From positions 248,001 through 312,000 of the forward strand of contig NZ_JAQNDK010000004.1 in NCBI RefSeq assembly GCF_028368935.1: 64,000 bases of DNA, in the 5' to 3' direction. Source of the stretch: Sorangium aterium. Its GTDB lineage: Bacteria > Myxococcota_A > Polyangia > Polyangiales > Polyangiaceae. Positions 1 to 8,168 of the stretch are shown piece by piece; positions within the stretch are counted from its first letter, which is position 1; each line of letters starts with the position of its first letter. The translations under genes and the position numbers were made by a program. The notes beneath the pieces were generated by a model. That model saw nothing but the letters and a program-made list of their open reading frames with translations. It ran no database searches and was not told where the DNA came from.

Positions 1-1130
1 ACCTGAAAAAGGGACTCGTGCGCGTGTGGCTCACGTTGCCCGACAACGTGGACCTGATAGACGATGATGGCGACGTGATCACCCCCAGCGATCGCAAGCT
101 CTTCGTGTGGCGGGGGGTGCCCTCCATCGCTGACTCCGCGTTGACTGCGCCTTTCCAACTGGATGGACGCGTGGAGACGCTCGAAGATCAAGCCCAGGGA
201 GCCATCACCGGGCACAGCGAGAGCGGTAAAGCTCCCCGGGGCGGGCTCGAGCGCATCGCCGCGTTCGAGCGCGATGTCTTCTCCTCGGACCGGGCGCGCA
301 GCGTCGCGGAGTATCTCGCCGGCGGCGGCGACCCGGAGAGCGCGCCCGACGTGGAGGACGGGCTCGAGCTCACTCCGACGGAGGAGCGGGGACGAGAGGT
401 TTACAATGCCATATGCGCGGCATGCCATGGGGGCGGCAACCGGGCGACCATCGTGGATCGAGAGATTCACGATCTGGCCTTCCCGGCCATCAAGCCCGAC
501 GGAACCGTGCTTTATGAAGTGCCAGCTACAGATCCTCCGACCCCGGTGCTCGTCGCTCAACCCAGGAACGAATTTCTGAACATTGGGTCAGCATACGAAA
601 CATTCATGGGTCAGCTGGACCCTGATTCGCATGTCTTTACAAGGGATGTGAGCTTTCCACGTTACCGGTATCGCTTCTACACGGACGATTCTCGAAGAGA
701 GATCGCCGCGGACCTGCCTCCGGCTCCCCCGCCGGGCTTCGATGACGACCTGGACGGCGATGGCGGCCCCGCGGGCTTCAATGACGATCTGGACAGCGAC
801 GGCAACCCCGTCGCGGGGCCGAACTTCGGGCTACAACTCTTTTCTGCCGATCCGGGTCGATCCATGATCACCGGAAGCCCCAACGACTTTGAGGCGTTCG
901 ACGTACCGACACTGCGTGGAATAGGGAGAACGGCCCCCTACTTCCACAGCAATGCCGCGGACACCCTGGAAAGGGTTGTTGACGTCTACAGCGACCACCT
1001 GCTCTCCAGATTCCCATCTCTCACGCTACCTGGGGAGAAGGAGCCGGACGATGATGGTGATATCGGCCCTCCCGAGGCCATGACCGCCGATCAGAAGAGC
1101 GACCTGGTGGCCTTTCTGAAGCGGCTGTAA
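1..1130 (+). CDS. Cytochrome c peroxidase/MauG-like haem protein (5' partial)
   Basis: The reading frame is open to the first base of the window, so the gene begins upstream. The visible part has a Trp-Arg-Gly-x-Pro-Ser segment followed by a DGRVETLEDQAQGAI stretch, then one c-type haem site CAACH (about residue 133 counted from the GTG at 18), then VPTLRGIGRTAPYFH and an LxxVVDVYSDH segment. This order matches the C-terminal part of di-haem cytochrome c peroxidase/MauG proteins, which act in the periplasm on peroxide or a protein partner. A first haem site, if present, lies outside the window. Two Asp-rich DDDLDGDG/DDLDSDGN segments near residues 240-260 look like calcium-binding loops. The substrate cannot be told. 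Confidence 0.8.
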   Translation, partial: LKKGLVRVWLTLPDNVDLIDDDGDVITPSDRKLFVWRGVPSIADSALTAPFQLDGRVETLEDQAQGAITGHSESGKAPRGGLERIAAFERDVFSSDRARSVAEYLAGGGDPESAPDVEDGLELTPTEERGREVYNAICAACHGGGNRATIVDREIHDLAFPAIKPDGTVLYEVPATDPPTPVLVAQPRNEFLNIGSAYETFMGQLDPDSHVFTRDVSFPRYRYRFYTDDSRREIAADLPPAPPPGFDDDLDGDGGPAGFNDDLDSDGNPVAGPNFGLQLFSADPGRSMITGSPNDFEAFDVPTLRGIGRTAPYFHSNAADTLERVVDVYSDHLLSRFPSLTLPGEKEPDDDGDIGPPEAMTADQKSDLVAFLKRL

Positions 1131-1183
1131 GAGCGAGCCGACGCGAGCGGATCGTCAGACTGGCCGGATCCAGCCAGTTTCAG

Positions 1184-1711
1184 TCAAAACCGGCCACCGC
1201 CACCCGCCGACTGGCCGCCGCCACCCGCCGACTGGCCGCCGCCACCCTCCGACTGGCCGCCGCCACCCTCCGACTGGCCGCCGCCACCCTCCGACTGGCC
1301 GCCGCCACCCTCCGACTGGCCGCCGCCACCCTCCGACTGGCCACCACCGCCCTCCAACCGACCACCAGTGCCTTCCGACGGGCCACCACGGCCGCCACCA
1401 CCGCCCGCGATGTGGCAGCGAGCGGGCACTTTCGTGGAGATCACCTCATAGCAGCACGCGCCATCTCGCTGCTTCGCGTCGCTCTCTACCGACAGGATCA
1501 AGTCAGAGCAACGTTCCTTGATCAGGTTGAGCTCCTCCCGCGCCTGGTCGCGGTCCAGGCACGCCCCGAGCTCCTCGGGCCACTCGAAGCAGCGGATGTC
1601 GTTCCCGGCGCAGCCCGGCGCCGCGATGAGGGGCGCGGCTGCGGTTGACGGACCGGCGCTCAGCAGGAGACCGGCAAGGAGCGTTCGTCGAAAGGATCGG
1701 TCGAGCAGCAT
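1184..1711 (-). CDS. Secreted protein with C-terminal Gly-Gln-Ser heptad repeats
   Basis: Unrecognised 175-residue protein. The start at 1711 is chosen because GGAGG lies about eight bases upstream and a hydrophobic signal peptide follows (LLAGLLLSAGPSTAAA). The middle part has several cysteines (CFEWPEELGACLD, ERCSD, GACCYE), likely paired by disulfides after export. The last 55 or so residues are almost only glycine: five GGGGQSE units, two GGGGQSA units and a final GGGGRF. This tail is probably a flexible spacer or surface-contact segment. The gene is convergent with the cytochrome gene, 53 bases away. No function can be assigned. Confidence 0.65.
   Translation of the reverse strand: MLLDRSFRRTLLAGLLLSAGPSTAAAPLIAAPGCAGNDIRCFEWPEELGACLDRDQAREELNLIKERCSDLILSVESDAKQRDGACCYEVISTKVPARCHIAGGGGGRGGPSEGTGGRLEGGGGQSEGGGGQSEGGGGQSEGGGGQSEGGGGQSEGGGGQSAGGGGQSAGGGGRF
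1205..1351. repeat. 21-bp coding tandem repeat
   Basis: Seven head-to-tail 21-bp units inside the preceding gene, each coding for one heptad. Five units end in Glu and two in Ala. The near identity of the units suggests recent slippage expansion. Confidence 0.85.
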
Positions 1712-2049
1712 GAGGTGCACCTCCAGCCCATACCCCGCCGCCTCATCAGCACAGCGGCAAGCTCGAAACAGGGTGCCTCGTGCGGGCTGCCATCGCAACC
1801 ATGGATCACCCGCCGCGGCCGAGGGCCGCGGGACGTCTCGCCGGAGCTCCGCTGGCCCTCGGTATCGGGCGTGAGCGCGGCGCTCTGCTGCTCGCGCAGG
1901 TCTGAGCCGGCGAGATGGCCGGGCGCCGCCCATCGCCCCCGGCCTTGTCCGGCTGGAGCGCGCAGGGGGAGTCAAGCATGGAAGAGGACGCGCGCGCCGC
2001 TTGACGATCCACGCTCCGGATCGAATGGCAAGAGGGGAGGGGATCACCG
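1712..2049. other. Gene-poor spacer
   Basis: It lies between the divergent starts of the heptad-repeat gene and the VOC gene, so it must hold both promoters. No convincing promoter, RNA or coding fragment was recognised. Confidence 0.4.
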
Positions 2050-2415
2050 ATGTCGATCGAGCTCAACCACACCATCGTCCCCGCGCACGACAAGGAGGCT
2101 GCCGCGCAGTTCTTCGCGCGCATGTTCGGACTCGCGGTGGACACCCCGTTCGGGCCGTTCTCCCCCGTGCGCATCAACGGCGGGCTCACGCTCGACTTCG
2201 CCGACCGGGAGACGTTCGAGCCGCACCACTACGCGTTCTTCGTGGACGACGCGGAGTTCGACCGGATCTTCGAGCGCGTCCAGCGCGCCGGCATCCCCTT
2301 CAGCGCCGATCCGCACGCGAAGGAGATGGGCCGGATCAACCACCGGAAGGGCGGCCGCGGCTTCTACTTCCGCGATCTCGACGGGCACATCCTCGAGGTG
2401 CTGACGCGCGCGTGA
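2050..2415 (+). CDS. VOC (glyoxalase/bleomycin resistance/dioxygenase fold) protein
   Basis: A 121-residue single-domain protein, the usual length of one VOC module pair. It opens with LNHTIVPAHDKEAAAQFFA, has a central HHYAFFVDD and closes with GFYFRDLDGHILEVLT, the typical VOC ending. Probable metal ligands are His7, His59 or His60 and Glu116. GAGGGGAT stands just before the ATG. The substrate is unknown; members may be lyases, dioxygenases or drug-binding proteins. The last 26 bases of the gene are duplicated downstream of the neighbouring monooxygenase gene. Confidence 0.85.
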   Translation: MSIELNHTIVPAHDKEAAAQFFARMFGLAVDTPFGPFSPVRINGGLTLDFADRETFEPHHYAFFVDDAEFDRIFERVQRAGIPFSADPHAKEMGRINHRKGGRGFYFRDLDGHILEVLTRA

Positions 2416-2416
2416 G
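2390..2416. repeat. 27-bp direct repeat, left copy (end of VOC gene)
   Basis: Identical to 4790-4816. This copy codes for the last residues (LEVLTRA) and stop of the VOC protein. The two copies bracket the regulator/monooxygenase pair. Confidence 0.9.
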
Positions 2417-2440
2417 CTCGGCTTCGCGTCGCGGGCCCGC

Positions 2441-3400
2441 TCATTCGCGCGGCCGCAGCGTCTTCATGAGGCCGTCGATCATCGGCTGGAGGCCGAACTC
2501 GAACACGCGATCGAGGTTGAAATCGTACCCGCCCGAGAGCTCGTTCAGCAGCCTTGCGAAGCTCGGATACGGCCCCGACGTCGCGATCGCCAGGAACGCG
2601 GCCCCCTGCGATTCGTTCCACTGCGCTTCGGTCATCCCCGTGGTCGCCTCGGCCTCGCGCTCCGACTCTAGGTTCACGGCGACGCCGCGAACGTAGCTGT
2701 AGAGCGTCATGTGCGCCTCGATCCGGGTCACCGCGTCGAGCCCGGGGGCTTCCATGGCTCGCAGGATCCACTCGGCGTGCGCGATCACGTTGCGCAGCGC
2801 GACCGGCCGCGCGAGCGGCATCACGTGCGCGAGCCACCCGTGCCGCCGGTACAGCGCCCACTGCGCGCGGGCCGCGCGGATCAGGGCCTCGCGCAGATCG
2901 CGAGGAGGCGATCTCGGCAGCGGGTGTTCGCCGAACACCTCATCGATCATGAGGAGCACGAGCGCGTCTTTCCCCTCCACATACCGGTAGAGCGACATCG
3001 TCGGCACGCCGAGCTTCGCGGCGACACCGCGCATGGAGAGGGCGTCGAGCCCCTCGTCGTCGGCGAGCAGGATGGCGATCTGCACGATCCGCTCGCGCGT
3101 CAGGGCGCCGCCTCGTTCGGACGGCTCGCGTGCCGCGCGATCGCCCTCGGCCACCACGTGGCCCGAGCGCGGGATCGATCGGATGAGCCCCTCGTGGCGC
3201 AGGGTCGACAGCGCCTTGGTGGCGGTGGCGTGCGCGACGCCGAAGGAGCGGACGATCTGGCGCGTCGATGGGATGCGATCGCCCGCACGGAGGCGCCCGG
3301 ACGCGATGCGCGCGCGCAATTCGTTCACGATCTGCACGTAGGGCGGTCCGTCGCCCGACTTGCGACGGTTCGTCGACGCACCGCGCTTCACCGGAGGCAT
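2441..3400 (-). CDS. GntR-TetR type fusion transcriptional regulator
   Basis: A 319-residue cytoplasmic regulator with two DNA-binding regions. Residues about 17-82 form a GntR winged helix (YVQIVNELRARIASGRL, IPSTRQIVRSFGV, LRHEGLIR). A Pro/Arg linker leads to a TetR helix-turn-helix at about 100-150 (RIVQIAILLADDEG, LSMRGVAAKLGVPTMSLYRYV), followed by a TetR C-terminal ligand-binding domain. The frame stays open for 33 further codons upstream, but the ATG at 3400 is preferred because the GntR domain follows it closely. It is divergent from the FAD monooxygenase; two identical palindromes lie between them. By analogy with such pairs it is probably a repressor released by a small aromatic or drug-like ligand. 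Confidence 0.85.
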   Translation of the reverse strand: MPPVKRGASTNRRKSGDGPPYVQIVNELRARIASGRLRAGDRIPSTRQIVRSFGVAHATATKALSTLRHEGLIRSIPRSGHVVAEGDRAAREPSERGGALTRERIVQIAILLADDEGLDALSMRGVAAKLGVPTMSLYRYVEGKDALVLLMIDEVFGEHPLPRSPPRDLREALIRAARAQWALYRRHGWLAHVMPLARPVALRNVIAHAEWILRAMEAPGLDAVTRIEAHMTLYSYVRGVAVNLESEREAEATTGMTEAQWNESQGAAFLAIATSGPYPSFARLLNELSGGYDFNLDRVFEFGLQPMIDGLMKTLRPRE

Positions 3401-3546
3401 GGTGACTGTACTAGCACAGATGTTCCGTTGAAAGAGCGCGCGATGGCGCCGGGATAGAGCGCGCAGCCGCAGCTGTTCTAGCCTAGAATCTTCGGCCATG
3501 GCGCCCTAGGGGGGGTGCCGGGCGCCGCCGTCGTCGCCATGCTCGT

Positions 3547-3586
3547 GCGTACGTCGTACGCGACAGGTTGCGTACGTCGTACGCAA
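3547..3586. promoter_or_regulatory. Twin palindromic operators of the GntR/TetR-type regulator
   Basis: Two copies of the perfect 15-bp dyad GCGTACGTCGTACGC lie at 3547-3561 and 3570-3584, with centres 23 bp apart. The right copy extends to the 19-bp palindrome TTGCGTACGTCGTACGCAA (3568-3586). They sit 20-60 bp before the monooxygenase start, where a bound repressor would block its promoter. Confidence 0.8.
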
Positions 3587-3605
3587 CCTTCCCCCCGAGG
3601 TCCCC

Positions 3606-4787
3606 ATGTCGAACGGCACCGTCCTCGTCTCCGGCGCAGGCATCGCAGGCCCCGCGCTCGCCTACTGGCTCTCGCGTCGCGGGTTCACCCCCACCGTGGT
3701 GGAGCGCGCCCCCGCCCTGCGGGCAGGAGGCAACGCCGTGGACTTCCGCGGGCCGACGCACCTGCGCGTCCTCGGCGAGATGGGGGTGCTCGACGCGATT
3801 CGACAGCATCAGACCCACATGCGGGATCTCGCCATGGTGGACGAGGCCGGCCGGCGAATCGTCACGCTCCCCGCGGCGTTCGCGAGCGGCGACGTCGAGA
3901 TCGAGCGCGGCGATCTCAGCCGCATCCTCCACGACGCCGCGAAGGACGCGGCCGAGTTCGTGTTCGACGACAGCATCGCCTCGCTCACCGAGACGCCCGG
4001 CGGCGTCGACGTCACGTTCGAGCGCGGCCGGCCGCGGCGCTTCGACCTGGTCGTGGGCGCCGACGGGCTGCACTCCCGCGTGCGCGCGCTCGCGTTCGGC
4101 GACGAGTCGAGGTTCCTGCGCTTCCACGGCCATTACGTGGCGACGTTCGCCGCGCCGAACCACCTCGGCCTCGATCACCAGGGCCTCATCTTCAGCGAGC
4201 CGGGGCGGGCCGCCAGCATCACGAGCGCCCGCCGCCCCGACGAGGCAACGGCGCTCCTGATGTTCGCCTCCAGGCCGCTCGACCACGATCCGCGCGAGGT
4301 CGCGCAGCACAAGGCGATCCTGGCCGAGCGGTTTGCGGGGATGGGGTGGGAGGTGCCGCGTCTGCTCGAGGCGATGAGGCAGAGTCCGAGTCTGTATTTC
4401 GACGCCGTGGGGCGGATCGACATGGATAGCTATTCCCGCGGTCGCGTCGTGCTCCTGGGCGACGCCGGCTACGGCGGCACCCTCGGCGGACAGGGGACCG
4501 GCCTCGCCGTGGTCTGCGCGTACGTGCTCGCGGGTGAGCTCGCCGTCGCGAAGGGAGATCATCGCGCCGCGTTCCAGCGCTACGAGGCGCGGATCCGTCG
4601 GTATGCCCGGCGCTGCCAGCAGGGGGCGAAGCACGTCGGCTCGTTCTACGCACCGCCGACCCGCGTGCAGCTCGCGCTGCGCAACACGATGTACCGGGCG
4701 CTCACCTCGCGCCCGCTCTCCCGCTGGTTCGAGAAGATGGTCACGAGCGCCGCCAGCGACCTCGTGCTCCCCGCGTACCCGGCGTGA
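3606..4787 (+). CDS. FAD-dependent monooxygenase (TetX/aromatic hydroxylase type)
   Basis: A 393-residue flavoprotein of the p-hydroxybenzoate hydroxylase group. It shows the FAD-binding GAGIAG loop (residues 10-15) with the downstream VVER acidic end, the GADGLHSRVR motif that touches both FAD and NAD(P)H (151-160), and VVLLGDAGYGG (281-291), which binds the FAD ribose. Such enzymes hydroxylate aromatic compounds or inactivate antibiotics such as tetracyclines or rifamycins; the substrate here is not readable. CGAGG precedes the ATG. Expression is probably controlled by the divergent GntR/TetR protein through the twin palindromes upstream. Confidence 0.9.
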   Translation: MSNGTVLVSGAGIAGPALAYWLSRRGFTPTVVERAPALRAGGNAVDFRGPTHLRVLGEMGVLDAIRQHQTHMRDLAMVDEAGRRIVTLPAAFASGDVEIERGDLSRILHDAAKDAAEFVFDDSIASLTETPGGVDVTFERGRPRRFDLVVGADGLHSRVRALAFGDESRFLRFHGHYVATFAAPNHLGLDHQGLIFSEPGRAASITSARRPDEATALLMFASRPLDHDPREVAQHKAILAERFAGMGWEVPRLLEAMRQSPSLYFDAVGRIDMDSYSRGRVVLLGDAGYGGTLGGQGTGLAVVCAYVLAGELAVAKGDHRAAFQRYEARIRRYARRCQQGAKHVGSFYAPPTRVQLALRNTMYRALTSRPLSRWFEKMVTSAASDLVLPAYPA

Positions 4788-4789
4788 CC

Positions 4790-4816
4790 TCCTCGAGGTG
4801 CTGACGCGCGCGTGAG
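4790..4816. repeat. 27-bp direct repeat, right copy
   Basis: An exact copy of 2390-2416, including the VOC stop codon, but with no VOC gene attached. It begins two bases after the monooxygenase stop codon. Confidence 0.9.
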
Positions 4817-4867
4817 ACACCTCGGCGTGGACGCGCTCACCGCAGCACTTCCCCCGAGGGCCGCCGC

Positions 4868-5200
4868 TCAGCGCGCGTCGATGACGTCGAGGCCGCCTGG
4901 GAGGACGACGAAAAAGACGCTCTCCTCCTCGGCGTATCCGTCGTGGCGCTCGCCCGGCGCGGTCCATAGGTAGTCGCCTGGCGAGAGCACCCGCTCGCCG
5001 ATCCGAAGCCTCCCCGAGACGAGGTACGTCTCTTCGCCGCCGGGGTGGTCGTGGCGCCGCGCGTGCGCCCCCTTCTCCATGCGAACGAGCACCGTGAGCC
5101 CGTTGCCGCCGTCGTGGCGGCGCAGGAAGCTGAACTGGATGCCGGGCGCGACGGTCTCGAAGGACTGATCTTGCTGAGGGCGGAAGGTCGTCGTGTTCAT
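4868..5200 (-). CDS. Small cupin-domain protein
   Basis: A 110-residue single cupin barrel. Metal-site motif 1 is visible as GAHARRHDHPGGEETYLVSGRLRIG and motif 2 as LSPGDYLWTAPGERHDGY; the His-x-His, Glu and the later His are the expected ligands. Small cupins of this size act as metal-dependent enzymes or as sensors. It is divergent from a LysR regulator only 69 bases away, so it is probably that regulator's target. A role in handling a reactive or aromatic compound is possible but not shown. Confidence 0.8.
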   Translation of the reverse strand: MNTTTFRPQQDQSFETVAPGIQFSFLRRHDGGNGLTVLVRMEKGAHARRHDHPGGEETYLVSGRLRIGERVLSPGDYLWTAPGERHDGYAEEESVFFVVLPGGLDVIDAR

Positions 5201-5225
5201 GAATCCACTATGATCGTCGTCTCGG

Positions 5226-5270
5226 CATGTGAGAAACTCATGTTTCGCATGGCTTCATGAGGGCAGCTCA
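5226..5270. promoter_or_regulatory. Inverted repeats between cupin and LysR genes
   Basis: The short divergent spacer holds TGAG-AAA-CTCA and, at 5255-5269, the perfect ATGAG-GGCAG-CTCAT, which overlaps the ribosome-binding site and start of the LysR gene. CTCATG recurs twice. These are plausible LysR boxes for control of both genes and for autoregulation. Confidence 0.5.
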
Positions 5271-6205
5271 TGTCCCAGATGCTCGAGATCCGCCACCTCC
5301 GCCTCGTCCGCGCCATCGCCGAAGAGGGCGGGCCCACGCGCGCCGCGGCGCGCCTTCACCTGACGCAGTCCGCCGTGAGCCATCAGCTCGCCGAGCTCGA
5401 AGGCCGCCTCGGGGTCGTCCTGTTCACGCGCGTCCGGCGCCAGCTCAAGCTCACCCCGGCCGGCGCGCGGCTGCTCGACGCCGCGCGCACGATGCTCGTC
5501 GATCTGGCGCGTATCGAGCGGGACCTGCAGTACGCCGGATCGCGCAGGCACGAGGTATTCCGCATCGCCGTCGAGTGCTTCACCACGTACTACTGGCTCC
5601 CGCCGGTCCTCTCGGCGCTCGCGAAGGACCATCCGCACGTCGACGTGCGCATCGTGCTCGAGGCGCGGCGCGAGCCCGTCGCCGCGCTCCTCCGCGGCGA
5701 GATCGAGCTCGCCGTCGTGAGCTCGCCGGTGCGTGATCGCGCGCTCGTCGTCGAGCCGCTCTTCGAGGACGAGTGGACGGTCATCGTCTCACCGTCGCAC
5801 CCGCTCGCCGCGCGTCCGTACGTCACCGCGATCGAGCTCGGTCAGGAGAAGCTCCTCACCCACGACGCCCCGCGGAGCGACGTCGAGCGACTTCGCGAGC
5901 TCATCGCCAGCGAGCGCGCGCCGATGCCGCTCGCCGCGCGCATCCCGCTCACCGACGCGCTCGTGGATCTGGTCAAGGCCGGCCTCGGCGTCGGGCTCGT
6001 CTCCCGGTGGGCCGTCGCGCCGGACATCGCGCGCGGCGAGGTCGCTGCGCGCCGCCTCACCCGCGAGGGCCTCCCGGAGCAGTGGGCGGCCGTCTACAGG
6101 CGCGACGCGGCTGCGCGCTTTCCGCTCGCGCGCTTCGTCGAGCTCCTTCGCGCGCCGTCTTCCCTCATCACCCCTTCACGCGCGCGCCGGCGACGGTCCC
6201 GTTGA
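5270..6205 (+). CDS. LysR-family transcriptional regulator
   Basis: A 311-residue regulator of normal LysR length. The N-terminal winged helix spans about residues 6-65 (LRLVRAIAEEGGPTRAAARLHLTQSAVSHQLAELE, shown here only as a pattern of the usual TQSAVSHQL recognition helix). A type 2 periplasmic-binding-like effector domain follows. GAGGGCAGCTC before the ATG gives the start. The divergent cupin gene is the likely target. The last 15 or so residues are Arg/Ser-rich and probably disordered. Confidence 0.9.
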   Translation: MSQMLEIRHLRLVRAIAEEGGPTRAAARLHLTQSAVSHQLAELEGRLGVVLFTRVRRQLKLTPAGARLLDAARTMLVDLARIERDLQYAGSRRHEVFRIAVECFTTYYWLPPVLSALAKDHPHVDVRIVLEARREPVAALLRGEIELAVVSSPVRDRALVVEPLFEDEWTVIVSPSHPLAARPYVTAIELGQEKLLTHDAPRSDVERLRELIASERAPMPLAARIPLTDALVDLVKAGLGVGLVSRWAVAPDIARGEVAARRLTREGLPEQWAAVYRRDAAARFPLARFVELLRAPSSLITPSRARRRRSR

Positions 6206-6251
6206 CGATGGCCTGTCTTTCCCAAGGGGCGTCAGGCCGTCGACGAGGACT

Positions 6252-6355
6252 GAGCCGGCGCGCCCACCGATGTTCCAGCGTGCTCACCCACCCGAGGGCC
6301 GCCGCGCTGGAAGAGCACCGGTCCTGCGCCGCAAGGCGCTCGGGACGCTGCATAG
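6252..6355 (+). pseudogene. Transposase C-terminal remnant, copy 1 (IS91-like pattern)
   Basis: Three-frame reading gives TDVPACSPTRGPPRWKST, then after a frame change PVLRRKALG. The fragment at 35038-35209 reads the same way (TDVPARSPS, GPPYWKST, VRRKALGD). The pattern, preceded in the other copy by a Cys/Gly zinc-type motif, looks like the extreme C-terminus of an IS91-type transposase. The family name is inference; the homology between the two fragments is seen. It fills the gap between two convergent genes. Confidence 0.55.
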
Positions 6356-6369
6356 CCGCGCGGGCTGAC

Positions 6370-6918
6370 TCAACCCTCGCGCGCCGCGCGGATCGCCTCC
6401 GCGAGGCCGGCGGCGGTGAGCTCGGGGTCCTTCAGGAGCGTCGCCGCCCAGGTCGCGAGCTCGCCGGTCGTCCGGAAGACGTTCGGCGCCCGCCCCGTGG
6501 TCAGCGCCATCATGATGGAGCGGACCGAGGAGGCGATGAACCCCTCCGACTCGACGAGCGTGGCCGTGCCCCTGAGGTTCCGGGAAGGGGAGCTCGCCGC
6601 CCGCCGCATCGCGGCCCGGCTCGCCTCGTCCGGCGGTAGGGTGTGCTGAAGGGGGAGGACGACGACGAAGACCGCGCCGCCCGGCTGGCTCGCCGACCAG
6701 CGAGCGAAGAGCTCCCGCGAGCGATCGATCCCGGCCGCGCTGGCATTGCCCCGCCAGACCAGCAGCATGAGCCGCCGCCACACCGCCACCACGTACCCGT
6801 CCGTGCGTTCGAGCAGCTCGGCCGTCATCGGAGGCAGCTCGGCCGTCATCGGAGGAGGACGGGCCGTTATCATCGTGGAGGATTGTCCTTCCGCCGGGGG
6901 GATGGTCGTCAAGCCCAT
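6370..6918 (-). CDS. Conserved-looking hypothetical protein
   Basis: Up to 182 residues, not recognised. The core reads as a compact mixed fold with YVVAVWRRLMLLVWRG, a strand-like AVFVVVLPLQHTLPPDEA, and a C-terminal helical part (ATWAATLLKDPELTAAGLAEAIRAAREG). The N-terminus has PPMTAEL twice in a row, from a 21-bp duplication, so the true start could be 6918, 6873 or one of the ATGs inside the repeat. No signal peptide or membrane segment is seen. It is convergent with the LysR gene. Confidence 0.6.
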   Translation of the reverse strand: MGLTTIPPAEGQSSTMITARPPPMTAELPPMTAELLERTDGYVVAVWRRLMLLVWRGNASAAGIDRSRELFARWSASQPGGAVFVVVLPLQHTLPPDEASRAAMRRAASSPSRNLRGTATLVESEGFIASSVRSIMMALTTGRAPNVFRTTGELATWAATLLKDPELTAAGLAEAIRAAREG

Positions 6919-6930
6919 GCCGCTACTCCG

Positions 6931-7008
6931 ACGCTCGCGATCCCGCCGCTTCGGTTCGCCGCGTCACACTTTCTCGCGCAGCGATCCGGCTTCTTTTTCC
7001 TGCGCGCT
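6931..7008 (+). repeat. 78-bp dispersed coding-like fragment, copy 1
   Basis: Matches 39054-39131 base for base without gaps. Both read TLA[I/V]PP[L/V]RFAA in one plus-strand frame and go on to RSGFF. Eight of the 16 differences are third-position and all eight are silent, so this was once protein-coding. The parent gene is not recognised. Confidence 0.6.
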
Positions 7009-7119
7009 CCAGGGGATCGAGGGGAAGCTGCGCGACGACCAGAAGCTTCTCCCCGGGGGCCGCCGGTGCCGAGAAGGAATAAGAATATGCAGAAGGTCGA
7101 GCAGGCGTCATGATCCGTC

Positions 7120-8121
7120 TCACCCCTTGTTTCCCGCTCGCCGCTCGAACCGCAGCCTGAGCACCTCGTCCTCGAGCTCGTTCGCGATCGCCATCGCCCG
7201 CCGCCTCGCCTCCGCGCCCTCCTCGCCGGCCACGATTCGCGCCAGCATGTTCAGCGCCATCGCGCGCATCCGCATGAGCCCGCCGTCCCCCGCGTGCCGG
7301 CACGCCTCGCGCGCGAGCTCCGCGCCTTCCTCGGGGAAACCCTGCTTCCACCGCGCATACGCCAGCCCGTTCGCCCGCCGCGCCCGCGCGAAGGCCGGAC
7401 CGTCCTCCGGGATGCGCCGGTAAAGCGCCTCGGCAGCCGCCGGATCCGGCTGCTTGCCGCCCCAGGAGCGGTTCCGCTCGAAGGCGCGTTGATCGATCCA
7501 CCGGGCGAACAGGCAGGCTCGGTCGTGGGCGGGCATCGGCAGCTCGAAGAGCGGCTCGATCTCGTCGAGCAGGCCGGCCACGCGCGCGACGTCATCACGG
7601 CTCGCCAGGAAGGCCTCCGTGAGCAGAGCCTCCACCCGCGCCTCGGGCGGGGCCTTTCCGAGCAGCGGCCGGATGCGGGCGAGGTGCGCCTTTCCGGCCT
7701 CGCGGTCGTCGCCGCGCAGCGCGCAGGTGGCGTGGGTGAGGGCGAGGAAGACGTGGGAGGTCGGATCCTCGCTCACCGGCGGTCGATCCCAGAGGCGCAA
7801 GAGGTCCTGGGCGAGGGGCAGGGGCAGGTCGGTGAACCGCGAGTGATAGGCGCCCATCCAGCGGGCGCGCTCGGTGAGCGCGTCCGGCAAGCCGAAGGCC
7901 GCGAGCGCGCGCGCCCCCCACGTCCCGCCGTCCCGCTGGCCACGCGTCCGCAGCCGGCGCAGGGCGCGCTCGATCGAGGTGACGTCGTCCTCGTAGCCAC
8001 GCAGGGAGGAGAGCCGCTCGGCGACCGCGGTCAACGAGCCGTGCTGCGCGACGAGCCAGGCGACGTAATCCTCCCAGGAAAAGCCTGCGGGAGCGGCCTG
8101 TCCGGTTTCGTGTCCGGGCAT
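7120..8121 (-). CDS. Helical-repeat (TPR-like) hypothetical protein
   Basis: Using the ATG at 8121 gives 333 residues. The frame is open 32 codons further upstream but runs through the divergent spacer, so the shorter form is preferred. The N-terminal part (WEDYVAWLVAQHGSLTAVAERL, then RALRRLRTRGQ) looks like a helical DNA-binding or adaptor region. The rest is a run of helix pairs with spacing like tetratricopeptide repeats (AEALYRRIPEDGPAFARARR, EEGAELAREACRHAGD). No signal peptide is seen. It is probably cytoplasmic; the function is unknown. The start is 47 bases from the divergent exonuclease. Confidence 0.7.
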   Translation of the reverse strand: MPGHETGQAAPAGFSWEDYVAWLVAQHGSLTAVAERLSSLRGYEDDVTSIERALRRLRTRGQRDGGTWGARALAAFGLPDALTERARWMGAYHSRFTDLPLPLAQDLLRLWDRPPVSEDPTSHVFLALTHATCALRGDDREAGKAHLARIRPLLGKAPPEARVEALLTEAFLASRDDVARVAGLLDEIEPLFELPMPAHDRACLFARWIDQRAFERNRSWGGKQPDPAAAEALYRRIPEDGPAFARARRANGLAYARWKQGFPEEGAELAREACRHAGDGGLMRMRAMALNMLARIVAGEEGAEARRRAMAIANELEDEVLRLRFERRAGNKG

Positions 8122-8168
8122 TTTCTGAGGGCGGATCGTATCAAGGTTCAGCAGAAAGGAGGACGGAC

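Noticed and set aside
1205-1351. Regular tandem repeat as a CRISPR array
   Set aside because: The units are adjacent 21-mers without spacers and lie in frame in a coding sequence.
6326-6339. GCGCC-GCAA-GGCGC hairpin with a GNRA loop, found in both 6252-6355 and 35038-35209, as a structured RNA
   Set aside because: Both copies are better explained as the codons for RRKALG in the transposase tail; the hairpin is a by-product of the coding sequence.
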